From Hymenopellis radicata (lineage: Eukaryota; Basidiomycota; Agaricomycetes; Agaricales; Physalacriaceae), in the NCBI GenBank assembly GCA_015501595.1, contig JADNRX010000033.1:62001-126000 (forward strand): a stretch of 64,000 bases of DNA, in the 5' to 3' direction. The translations under genes were made by a program, and so were the position numbers. The notes beneath the pieces were generated by a model, which worked only from the letters and a program-made list of their open reading frames with translations, was not told the DNA's origin and made no database searches. This document shows, in pieces, positions 33,872-44,345 of the stretch. Numbering within the stretch: the stretch's first letter is position 1; each line of letters begins with the position of its first letter.

Positions 33872-35601
33872 CTATTCAGTTACTGGGACACTCCAGCTAC
33901 TGGGGATTTTGCCCATCTGGCGGCCAACGAGCTCTCTCCAGATGGGCCGGGAGACGGGGCCCATGCCATCCTGTTCAGTAGGAATGTGAATATCCTGGCC
34001 AAGGTATCCTATCCTATCGACGGGGCTGATAACAGCGGCAGTACCTGCGAAACCGTTTATTTCAAAACTTATTCTGTGGACCAGACTACACATACCGGCA
34101 CCGAAAAGCTCGGCAAGTGTTCCATTCTCAGACGCAGCTTTCACTTCGCCCATCGTTACACGCCGTTCAGTAACGATCAACTTGTCTGAGAGCTCTGCAA
34201 GCTTCGTCTGACCAGAAACGTGTTCGCGAGCCAAAGAGAGGACCGAATCACGCGTTATGCCCGGCAGAATCATACCGTCCAACGGAGGAGTGACCAATTC
34301 GTAACCTGTTACGAGTAATTAGAATCTCTGTAGGCCACGAGTATCATACACACCCCCATCCTTTTTGAAGACGACAAACATGTTCATCGTTCCTACCTAA
34401 GAAAAGATAAGCGCATTCAAGACAGAAAAGCGCGTGACTGACTTCGGTAAGATCATGCTCTGGTCCATGGAGCCAGAGATTCTGCGCATATCCCTTCTGA
34501 GCTGCAACTTTCTGGGGCATGACTCCGGGTGCATAGTTCGCACCAAGTTTGAACGCGCCAGTTCCTGCGCGATCGACGTCAGACGAGTAGAAGCTCCGTT
34601 TAGAGAGAGGACTTGCCCCCCGGAGCAGCTCTGATGTACTCGGTGGTACCGTAAAGAGCGATGGGTTTGAAGCCGTTCGGGTAGTACGGTCCAACAGGAC
34701 TGCAGATGACGAAGAGTAGAGCTTCATTTGGTGGACCAATTCCAATTGCCTTCTGAGTTCCAACTGTAGGTAATAATTGGTGAGCTCGAGAGCGCATATC
34801 AAGAAAGGAAGATGAGTACTTAGCGTCGGGCGCACGTATAAACTGTGTCCTGGTTCTTTTGGGATCCAGTGTTTATCAATGCGGATTAGTTCTTTGATCA
34901 GCTCTAGAAGCGCGCTACCGTCGAAATTCTGTAACTGAAGCTTCAGCTGAGGCATTAGAAGCGCAGAACGAGGTACGCGCCGGTAATGCTACTCTGGTAG
35001 CACTGTCGTTCATTCGTTTCATGTTCATCTCAGGACGGAAGAGTGTGACTTTGCCGGTGTCGTCCCGGTAAGCCTTCATTCCTTCAAATATGGTTTGAGC
35101 ATAATGAAGGGCCGTTGAACTGGGCATGAGATGCAATGGACCGTCTGTGGGGGGATTGAGATGTTGTCAGCTCAAGGCACATAGTATAATCTTACATGGT
35201 TCAATTTGGGGCACTTTCCACCCAGAGATGGTGCTCCAAGGTATGGTGAGCATGTGGTCAGTCTGTTTGCAGTCATCAGGCGCGAGTGCATAGCTCGCGA
35301 ACATTACGAACAAAGGTATGCCCAAAGACCAAGTTTTTCGAAGGCGGGGGAGGTGCAGGTTGTGTGTTGCGCGTATATTTCAGAAGATTGGGCTGTGGGC
35401 ATCGTAGTGAGCCTATGAACAACGGTTGTCGAAAGCGCGACCGACCTGGATGTCAGGCAAAGCTATCATCTCTCCAGTCATTGGGTCCAAGGAAGGGGTC
35501 TGACTGGCATATCCTGCTCGACATGTAAAGAGCCATGTCTGCGGCCGGCCCTTGGTGCGGGCGACGTTTCTGAGATGGATAGGGCGCATGGACAGTGACA
35601 T
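33872..35601 (-). CDS. BAT1: Branched-chain amino acid aminotransferase, mitochondrial
   Basis: This is a PLP-dependent transaminase for leucine, isoleucine and valine. The first ATG at 35601 gives a basic presequence ([19 protein letters not shown]), so a mitochondrial location is inferred. After introns the protein reads [65 protein letters not shown] (PLP lysine region), [22 protein letters not shown] and [18 protein letters not shown]. At least six introns are present. A longer reading from a TTG at 35613 is unlikely. Confidence 0.94.
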
Positions 35602-35803
35602 GGTCAGCTCCAAGTTGACTCGAAATGCTGCAGGCCGGCAAACCGGCTGTATCGGATACTATGACCGATAGCTTGCCGATAGTCCCGATTACATGTCGGC
35701 GTTCTCACCGGGAGGGAGAGAGAAACGAGATTAGTCGTTTACCGGTGTTTTTTGACTCGCTCTAAGATTACAAAACCATCCTAGGATACAAATACTAATA
35801 GTT

Positions 35804-37193
35804 CTATGTGTGGGCGTTGTATTTACTATTGCCAGAGGCAGGATGGAGGTCTCTTCCACGAGGGTGTTCCTGTAAAAAACCACTTGAGTCTGCCGTTGAC
35901 GGCGGTAAAGACAGAGATCGAGTATTCGCAAAAGACGGCGGTGAGGGATCGATAGGTCTCCCTCGCGCGTCTGGATGGTGCAAAATTGGTGCTCCGAGAC
36001 CTCTGTGCTCGTGATAGGACGTGTCGAACGTAGCATTGTTGTAGATGGAAGGGATTCGGGGAACTGGTGGAGCAGATCCATATCCAACCGAAGAGGGTGT
36101 AGTAGGCGAAACAGAAGAAGAGGAATTATGCGAAGATGTTGATGAAAGGGCAGAGTTCGTTCTGCGAGGCTCCCTTGAATGGGTAGAATGGCTGCGAGAG
36201 CTAGACTGTGAAGATATCGAAGGTTGTGGCTCACCTATGAGGAGATTAGTATCAAAAGCAGCCCGAAAAAGATAAGTTGAATAACTGACTTGAGCTTACA
36301 GAGCGGGGGCGTTTTTCCATGCCATAAGATCCTTCAGACCTATAGGTCTTGGGAGTCCACTGGTCAACCACGCTTAAACGACTGGACCCGTCTGGATCTG
36401 CATAGGTTTGTGGGCGGCGTGACAGCGGCTCACGGTTGGGTTGTAGCCCAAGCGGTGCAGGCAACACAATTTGGATGTGATTATAAGGTGCGTGGGGTAC
36501 TCCACTGCGTAATGTCGTTCTGCTTGACTTGGACAAAGAAGTGCTGGTGGACGCCTGACGGCAATGGGAAGAGGGAAGTCGTGGCTGCGAGGTAGAACGC
36601 CGAGGCGAGCGATATGTAGAATTAGACCCCATATTAGAGGATGACTGCGATGAGGACAAGGTAGAAAACGATGTTTCCGCAGGACTGTTTGGGTCGTTCT
36701 CAGCGGAGGCTATGGAAGTAGAGCTTCCACTTCCACCAACGCCATGATGGAACCTAGGATTAGGTAGCTGTAAATCGTTGACGGACATTGGGCTGGCCAA
36801 TGAGACGTCTTCTGCGGTGTCGCACCCAGCGAGCGAACTAGCATGTCGCGAAACACTGGGACTCTCGCCGAGAAGGGAGGCATTGCTGCCTTGAAACGAG
36901 GAGCTGGAAGCAACGAATGGATGGGGAACACGTAAATTCGTTGTCTCGTACGTTGTACTGGGTCTGCTAGCATAGAACCGTGCTAGCTGTTGCTCCCTGT
37001 GATGGGCGAGAGGTTGCACCGGAGGTAATGGCGCGGACCTCGCTGCTGAGCGGGCAAGTCGGAGACGAATGAAGCGCACAAGCAATGCGATGACCAGAAG
37101 ACCGCCAACACTTGCGCAGACGGCTATGATGATAAGGTTCTGGCGAGAGAGGGTGGCGGTGTCATCGGTAGGGTCTCGACGGCTGATATGCAT
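35804..37193 (-). CDS. Serine-rich single-pass membrane protein, unknown
   Basis: I do not recognise the family. After a short extracellular N-terminus (MHISRRDPTDDTATLSRQN) comes one membrane helix (LIIIAVCASVGGLLVIALLV), then a basic stop-transfer stretch and a long cytoplasmic tail of about 400 residues that is rich in Ser, Pro and Thr and probably disordered. One intron of about 60 bp near 36235-36290 is inferred because the Ser/Pro-rich composition continues only in the downstream frame, which ends at 35804. There is no signal peptide. Its start lies 190 bp from the divergent PXA-domain gene. Confidence 0.7.
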
Positions 37194-37383
37194 CTAAATG
37201 AATGTGGCGTTGAAAGGAGTGACTAAATGCAGAAAATAAAAGCAAGCCGCAGTCGCGAGGCGACGACAGCAGCGAGCAGACGGGGAGTCGTCGTCGTAAG
37301 GTCCAAGCAATGATGCTGACAGGTTCATGTTGACAAGACTCGGAGGTAAGCCGATCATTCGCCATTTCATCCACTCCACCACG

Positions 37384-39071
37384 ATGGCAAGTATCGCGTC
37401 CCAGAAGGCGTCGTCGACGCGCTCTCCGATGTCGAGGCCGGCCCCCCAGCCAATAACCCTCGCTAAACGTCTCCTGTTCCCGACGCTGCCCACAGAGGAC
37501 CTCCCCCTGCTCCTGATCTCCCCCGTACCACCAGAACTAAATGCAGAGCTGTACGAATTCATTGCTCTGGCCCTGAGAGCATTTGTCAATCCGTGGTGGA
37601 CAAAGATAACCCGCTACGACAAGGAGTTCTTGCCGGAAATAACTCGAATACTCACTTACGTTGTCCGCGTTCTCGAGGCCCGCGTCCTCGCGACTGATTT
37701 CGCGCCCCTGCTTTGTCGCGACGTACCTACCATTGTCACGCAGCATTATCGCGATTACCGCAATGCAAAGTCTAAGCTAACGACATCTTATGCTGCAGGT
37801 GGGGCACTCCCTCTCAACCAGATTTTCCACCAGCTCCAACCTCACATGGCGGTCTCTCCTGACGGGCAAATAGACGAGGTCTATTTTCGGCAGGTCGTTG
37901 ACCACATTTTGAAAACCTGTCTTCCTCCGGAGGATTCAGCTCCAGAGGCTGAACGTTTCATCGTGCGGGAGATTATCGTCAAGATTCTCTTGAAAGATAT
38001 TATTCCCAAGATCACCCAACCGTGGTTCATTCAAAAGTCCATTGTAGACCTTCTTGGTCCGCAGCCTCTACCCAGTACTCAGGTATCTTCATGCTTCACC
38101 TGTCACTTCGAGTTAGCCTGATACCCGTATAGCCTGCAGAATCCCCTCTACAATTATCGCCGTCTGCAATATCGTTCCATACCCTAATCATTCTCTTTCT
38201 GTCTGCCATACAGTCTATCTCAGGCGCCTGCCTTGCCTTAATCCACACGTATAAGCAAGCAGTCAACACGATTAAATTGGTCAACCAGACCCCAAGGAAG
38301 GGTGATGGCGGGCTTTCTCCTAAACCGGAATACCTACCACATTCTTCCACATTACAGAGGACGACTTCATCCCATTATGAGTCTCGACTTTCCCCGTCCC
38401 TCTCGCGTGCGCCATCCGTATCGTCCTCAATGTCGTCTCCTCCTTCTCCGGCGTCTTCTTCGTCCAGTTTTGACGAGAATGTCAACGGAGCGATCCAACC
38501 GCACTATGTTCAAGCACCTCTGCACATGGTTGCTGAAGTCTTCTCTATGGGCGACCGCTTTGCGTCAAGTGTTATAGAAACGACGGCCAGAATGTTGGCT
38601 TCTTTCTTCGCGCCTTTCTTGGATCGGTAAGATATATACTCTCGCAAATTCGTTATGCTTATTGAATGATAGTCTTCTACCATTCATTATACACCGGACA
38701 TTGTCGCCAATGCTTGTGCTAAATATTGTTCGTATCGGGAAGCGCACCTTGTTCCCAAATGGCTATCCTGCGCCGCCTCCCATCGATCCTACACCTGAAG
38801 AACAGGCGCAAATATTAGCTAAACTTCTTGCATGGCGAGGTCGTGGGGGTACATGTAAGCCTTGCTCGACCCTCTGTGCTCTCATGCTGAAGACTGTTCA
38901 GCACATCTTCTGCCCATCCTTCTAGGTCATGATTTGAAACATGGCCTTCAATCGGCGGTCGAACCTCTTTCAAATGCTTCTTGTAACGTCCATCTCATCG
39001 TAATGCTGCTGGATAGAGTCGTTGTCGCTCTATTTCCGGAATTAATCGGGAGTCCGCCCTCTGAACGCTAA
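37384..39071 (+). CDS. PXA-domain protein (sorting-nexin associated)
   Basis: The region from about residue 55 to 225 (ELYEFIALALRAFVNPWWTKI, RVLATDFAPLLCRDVPTIVTQHYRDYR, HPF-like QLQPHMAV, REIIVKILLKDIIPKIT, PWFIQKSIVDLLG) is a PXA domain, found in SNX13/14-type proteins at ER and endosome contacts. A hydrophobic stretch (FHTLIILFLSAIQSISGACLALI) follows, then a serine-rich linker and the C-terminal block HLLPILLGHDLK...ALFPELIG. No PX or RGS domain is visible. About four introns are present. An in-frame ATG upstream at 37327 is possible, but 37384 is followed by the usual basic low-complexity lead. Confidence 0.85.
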
Positions 39072-39840
39072 TGACACAGAATACTAATGACCTACGACAC
39101 GTTGTTGAATGACCAGATCTTCTTAGTCGAGAGTGACCTCAGTTGAAATACATGTCTGGTTCCAACGTCGCTGAGTATTGTGGTTGCCCGGCCAGTCCGC
39201 AAGTTATCGCTGCAAATCTGCCACTGCCGATTCATATGCAGTGTCCTTATGAGCAATATTAGTCCTACCTACTCATCAGTGGACCCATGTCGGCGTCCTA
39301 CAATGGATTACTTACAAGTACCGTGGGGCGGCTCCAACGTGCTTTTGGTCGCGCCGAGTGTGACTGTCACGACGCAACGCGTTATTTGTTCATGTTATGT
39401 GGCGCCATTACTTAAAGCGTGAGGAGCTCTCCTCTTTACCATCTACCACCTTTCAGCGATACTTTCTCGAGCGAAACCCGTTTTGTATAGCCATGAAGTT
39501 GAAATTAGGCTTGAAGCAGACACCGAAACCTCAGGCGGTGCAAGCACCGAGTTGCAGTTACATTCCTCCCCTCGTACGTCGTTCATGTTAAGCTCGCCGT
39601 TGTTGATTCTGACTATTTTGCGCCAAGACGCTTCCCGCCTATGTCAGAAAGAAGAATTCGAGGGCACGAAAGCCTATAAAGCGAGCCGTCATCGTCCGTC
39701 GCCAATACACTGAGGCAACTGCTCAAAGAAAAGCTATTCCATTCATCACTCCAGACCATATCGTTTCGACCTATCATAAAAACATTCAAACGATCTATTA
39801 CCGCTCCAACGAAGCTCCGCTGTATCAGGAATCCCTCGAT
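39072..39840. other. Intergenic region before the F-box gene
   Basis: No gene was recognised. The frame of the next gene stays open upstream of its ATG to about 39630 (reading RRQYTEATAQRKAIPFI), so an earlier exon with another start is possible. Other open frames here look like chance. Confidence 0.4.
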
Positions 39841-41358
39841 ATGCTTCGAGAAGTCCGGGATGCTCAGCAAGAACTGTCCTCCCTCACTGTCCTTCCCAAA
39901 TCTCCAAGCGAGCGAGAGGAATTCTCAGCCAGACGCTATAGATTGTCGCGTATTATCATCGACTACAAAGCCATGCTATCTTGTCTTCGCGGTTTCCCTA
40001 CTGAGCTCCTCCTTATTATCTTCAAGTTTCTCAGCGGCGACGGCCACGTCAATCTCTTCGCTCGCAAGTGCGACCTGACACGCGTCGCCCGCGTATGCCG
40101 ACGCTGGAGATCGATCATCGCATCCTCAACCGTTCTCTACAGCGTTCTCAACGTTGATGTCAACCGCATACATTCAGAACCGCTCATCACTCTCGCGCCT
40201 TCCCTTCTTGAAAGCTGGCTTGAATGGTCAGGCTCGCGGCCTCTCGCTATCAGCCTTACCTGTTCCGAAAAAGCCAACACGGATGTAGGCGCCGTTATTC
40301 TCCATTCAATCCTGGCGCGCTCTCATCTTTGGAGATACTTGCGTATCGCGGTGCCCAACAAGTTGTTCCCCGCTATTTATCACGTCAAAAATCGCGTTCC
40401 TCTTCTTCAACGTCTCGTCGTGGTTATTCCTCGGGATCACAAGACACACTTCGATGTTTTCCTAGATGCTCCTCGTCTCAACGACGTTGTCGTCGAAGGT
40501 TGTTTTGACACCACCGTCTCTGAGATGGTCGCCCTTCCTTGGAGTCAGCTTACACGCTACAAGTTTAGAGGCAACGAAGGCTTTGGCGCGCACCCTAGAC
40601 CTAAAAATTTCATCAACCAAGCGGCTTCTATTCTTACTCTCATGAAATGTAGGAACGTGGAGGAGTGCTCGTTCAATGTTCGTTTCCCTTTTCGCGATCG
40701 TCGAATCCTCAGCAGTAGCGACTGGCATAGCCTTCCTCGTGTGAAGAAGCTGTGTTTGCGAGATGGTATGGGGGACGGCGCAATGCTGAATGTTTTGGCG
40801 CTCCCTGCACTGGAGGAGCTTATACTGGCACGCGGTGCCGGATTGCGTGCCCAGCTGAACCTCGAGCAGTTTCTCTCGCGCAATGCATGTCCCCTTAAGA
40901 GCCTGGTTATTGGAGGAGATCTCGCAAACATAACCGTTCTTGCCAGGCTCCTTCCTCTGGTCCCGAATCTCCGCCATCTGGACATCCGGGTTACTACGCG
41001 AATCGGATTTCCTTTGTTCGAACTGCTCAACCCCCAGTATTGTCTTGGAGATTGTCTTGCGCCTAAATTGGAAGAGTTGAGTTGGGACTTTGCTCGTGAT
41101 GAGTCTGGGGCCGTATCGGAAGCCTTTTCGGATATGCTGAAGGCAAGATGTCAACACAGCGAAATTAACGATGTCAGCCGGCTCCGCCGACTCAATTTGC
41201 GCATTCTGAGGAAGGGTGAGCCGTTGGTGAAGAAGGTTTTGATGTGGCGAGAGGTCTTCGATCTCAATGTCGAGCTTAGATTCCGATGGAGAGTTCAGCG
41301 CCTTGTAAAACCTGCAGAACCGCCGCTTACAGCAGAAGGATTCAACCCTTGGGTGTGA
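39841..41358 (+). CDS. F-box protein with leucine-rich C-terminus
   Basis: This intronless 505-residue protein has an N-terminal coiled stretch, then an F-box near residues 55-100 (LRGFPTELLLIIFKFLS, RVARVCRRWRSII). The rest is the irregular leucine-rich repeat region usual for agaricomycete F-box proteins (LPRVKKLCLRDG, LPALEELILARG, VPNLRHLDIRV, PKLEELSWDF). F-box proteins bind Skp1 and recruit substrates to SCF ubiquitin ligases; the substrate is unknown. Such genes are a large expanded family in these fungi. The exact start is uncertain because the frame is open further upstream. Confidence 0.88.
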   Translation: MLREVRDAQQELSSLTVLPKSPSEREEFSARRYRLSRIIIDYKAMLSCLRGFPTELLLIIFKFLSGDGHVNLFARKCDLTRVARVCRRWRSIIASSTVLYSVLNVDVNRIHSEPLITLAPSLLESWLEWSGSRPLAISLTCSEKANTDVGAVILHSILARSHLWRYLRIAVPNKLFPAIYHVKNRVPLLQRLVVVIPRDHKTHFDVFLDAPRLNDVVVEGCFDTTVSEMVALPWSQLTRYKFRGNEGFGAHPRPKNFINQAASILTLMKCRNVEECSFNVRFPFRDRRILSSSDWHSLPRVKKLCLRDGMGDGAMLNVLALPALEELILARGAGLRAQLNLEQFLSRNACPLKSLVIGGDLANITVLARLLPLVPNLRHLDIRVTTRIGFPLFELLNPQYCLGDCLAPKLEELSWDFARDESGAVSEAFSDMLKARCQHSEINDVSRLRRLNLRILRKGEPLVKKVLMWREVFDLNVELRFRWRVQRLVKPAEPPLTAEGFNPWV

Positions 41359-41427
41359 TCAAGACGAACGCAGACGTCCTTGTACAGATAGACCGCAGTA
41401 AACGTATTGTACATCAATGAACTAGAA

Positions 41428-44192
41428 TTAGAACATCCCCATCCCGTCTTCGGTGTCACCACCCCAGCCACTTGCGATGACCTCCTCATCAGGTATATGT
41501 GGCATATTCTTTTCGTCGGCATCTGGTACAAGGGCAGGAGAAGACATCTTAGAGGATAACGAAGCAGCCGAAGAAGTACTGGTTCCTTCAGGTGAGATGT
41601 TGCTTGGCTTGGATGGCGGAATTGAGCCAGCATGCCAACTGAGTTCTACGGTTCCAACGGCGGGGACGTTGGTGCCTTTCGCCATACCCTGTTGAAAATG
41701 TCACAAAGAGACGATGAGGGTACCGCCAGGACACATACCTGCTCAGCGGCAGCCCTTGACCTGAAGGCAACTACAACGTCACCACTAGGCAGGGGTGTTA
41801 CTGTATCGACCTGGCCGTTCGTCTTAGTAGAGAGCATGAAAGGACAGGAAAAATGCCAGCGTACCTCGTACCAATCCTTGAGCGGTTGCAAGTCCTGGGT
41901 GGAAACACCTTTAACCAATAGTTGTTTCGGGCGATTATCCAGCTTCATACTGGGCCGAGCACCACCTCTGATAGCGCCTCTGTAGTAACCTCGGGGAGCA
42001 CCTCTTCCCCGTCCTCGTCCGCGATATGGCACGGGATAGCTCGTATCTGGGTCTGATATCCCTAAACTAGCAGCCTAGAGCGTAGATGAGATCAGCGAGT
42101 AGAGGTAGCAGGAAACATCACGTACTTCTGCCTTGAGTCTCTCCAGTTTAGCCTTTAAATCTTCAGCACTCTCCCCTTCTCCATCCGCAGCACTGTGTAG
42201 TTCTAACTCTTTATCAAGAAGGTCTTTCTGCTTTCTCTCCTTGTCATCAGGTCCAGAAGGGGCGGTCACTGGAGTAGGGGATGATGATGGAGTAGAAGAC
42301 GAGGTCAACTCCTTCAATCGCACCAGGATATTCTTCTTTTCGTCTCCTGTAGCCGCTGCTAGCGAAGCCATGAGGCTCCTCTGCTCGGCTATTTTCTGCT
42401 CGAGTTGCTTTTGCTTGGCGGCGATAGCTCCAGCATTACTGGATGGGGTTGAAGATTTTCGAGAGGGAGTAGGAGGAGTCGGTCGAGGAACGGATGATTC
42501 CTTCGTAGACATATTGGCAACGAGCGGGGCGGAAGCCGCCAGCATCTTTGCGCCAATTTGACCATGTCCCTCCATTGGTCGATGCCAAAAGACTTTCACG
42601 AAGCGATTGCTAAATACAGCGTCCTCCGATTTCCATGCGTTATGCGCTTCTTCGTGTTCAGAAAAGCTAACTAGAGCTTTTGCTTGAGCCTTGTCGATTG
42701 CGACATTGGTAACCGTTCCGAAGCGCTTGAACCAGTCATTGACATGCTCTAGCGACAATTTGTCGGTGGGGATTTTCTCCACCACCAGAGTTTTGTCACG
42801 CCGTCGCTCGGGACGTATAGAAGGGACGTCCCCGAATGTTCCTCGTCCTCGGGTGACTGGCGGTCTACCGCCTCTCGGTATGTGATGAGGGAAGTTGGAG
42901 CGTCCATTGGGTGGAGTCATGTCAACATCACCATTGAGGCCAGCCGACGGATGTGGAAATGCCTGGACCGGCGGTGCAGCACCACCCATGACAACGTCAC
43001 TTGGGTGGGATGGTCTAGACGAGTCGGGATGGGAGGAAGTAGCGGGTTGAGAGGGATGGGGATTCGGGGTGACTTCATTGTGTGGAATATTCGGTGTAAG
43101 ATCCTGTATCACTGGGAGTTCCCCAGAGGCATGTACAACTTGGGACCCATCCTCTGCCCGAGGGAGGAATGCGGGACGCATATGTGACCGGCCGTTCATA
43201 GGACCACGAATATCCATTCGCGATTCGCGGGGATCATATGTGGCCCCCGGACCATTATGCTGTCCAAACTGGTTAAACATGGGCATGAATGGAAGCCCTT
43301 GCCCTCCCATGGGACCACCGTTCAAGGGGAACATTTGGCCAGGTATTACCGCGTCCTCGCCATGACTGAACTTGCAGAGTGCACCGCGAGAACAGTAGCC
43401 ATTATCTAGAAGATTGTGAGCTCTTTCGGATGGGGATCAAAACTGACGGCGCACTATGATAATCACGACATATGCCTCGCTTCATATCAGGAGGCTGGTA
43501 TGCCTGCGGCCGTCTGCCATTGCCCATGTAGCTCATACCATTTCCCCTCATCTGCGTGGAAGAGTCGCCATAACCATTCATCATTTGGTCTCCGTTGCTC
43601 CAAGATCCTGCTCGCGTATCCGAAGGACCTCTTCCATTGCCATAGCGCGAATAGTTGCCGTCGCCGCTTATGCGTGGACCCTTTGCCAAGGGCCGGCCGT
43701 CACCTACATCGTCTAGACTGCGTTTTCGAGTGCGACTGGGAGATGTTGGGACAGACGGTGATATGAGACTGTCGAGTGGAATGGGAATGCCGTTGTCTGA
43801 GGATTTCGACGGCAGCGATGAACCGGATGCGGTGGAATAGGGCACGTATGATTTTGTTCTGAGGACAGCGAAGAGAGTATCGATGAACGGTTGACATTCT
43901 GTACGGAGTAGCGCTGTCAAGACGAGTGTATGATGTGAGAGATGGAACGTACCCTTCTCGAGGAATTCGTCTAGCTGGACAGCGAGCTCTTTGCGCATCT
44001 CATTTTCTGGTACGTTGTGTTTGAGCAATGCAAGAATGTATTCTGCAAGTGCGCCTGGTTCGGCGTCACATCTGGGAAAAAAGCGGCGTCGATATCAACT
44101 AGAAAATAGTTGGGAAACAAGACCGACATTGGTTCCAAGGTTCTAACAAGCCATGGCTTGAGATGTTGGCCAGTTGTCGGGTCAAAAATCAT
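41428..44192 (-). CDS. RBM26/27-type CCCH zinc finger and RRM protein
   Basis: This is a nuclear RNA-binding protein homologous to human RBM26/27 and fission yeast Rmn1, which link to the Mtl1/Red1 nuclear RNA-decay machinery. The N-terminus MIFDPTTGQHLKPWLVRTL and CDAEPGALAEYILALLKHN is the PWI-like domain. A CCCH finger follows (ICRDYHNNGYCSRGALCKFS). A first RRM starts at KTLVVEKIPTDKLS, then come a coiled coil (AAKQKQLEQKIAEQRSLMAS) and a second RRM-like region after an RGG-type stretch (RGRGRGRGAPRGYYRG). Several introns are inferred. The first ATG in frame is 44192, 153 bp from the divergent MPH1 gene. Confidence 0.88.
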
Positions 44193-44345
44193 GAAATTGA
44201 GCAGGACAGTCGCCAATCAAGTGTGCAGTCTCTGTGCACAGCGAAATTCAAGGAAGAGAGTAGAGTGCTTACGTCATGTCACATGCACTGACACGATCAG
44301 CGCAGACTCATTGTTTGGTCGTTACCACCTCTTGCCTGGACCATC
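44193..44345. promoter_or_regulatory. Divergent promoter region RBM26-27/MPH1
   Basis: Only 153 bp separate the two starts, so a bidirectional promoter is implied. No TATA box was seen. Confidence 0.55.

Noticed and set aside
40462..41157. 231-codon open frame on the minus strand
   Set aside because: It is antisense to the intronless F-box gene, whose frame shows a proper F-box and repeats. The antisense product has no family resemblance.
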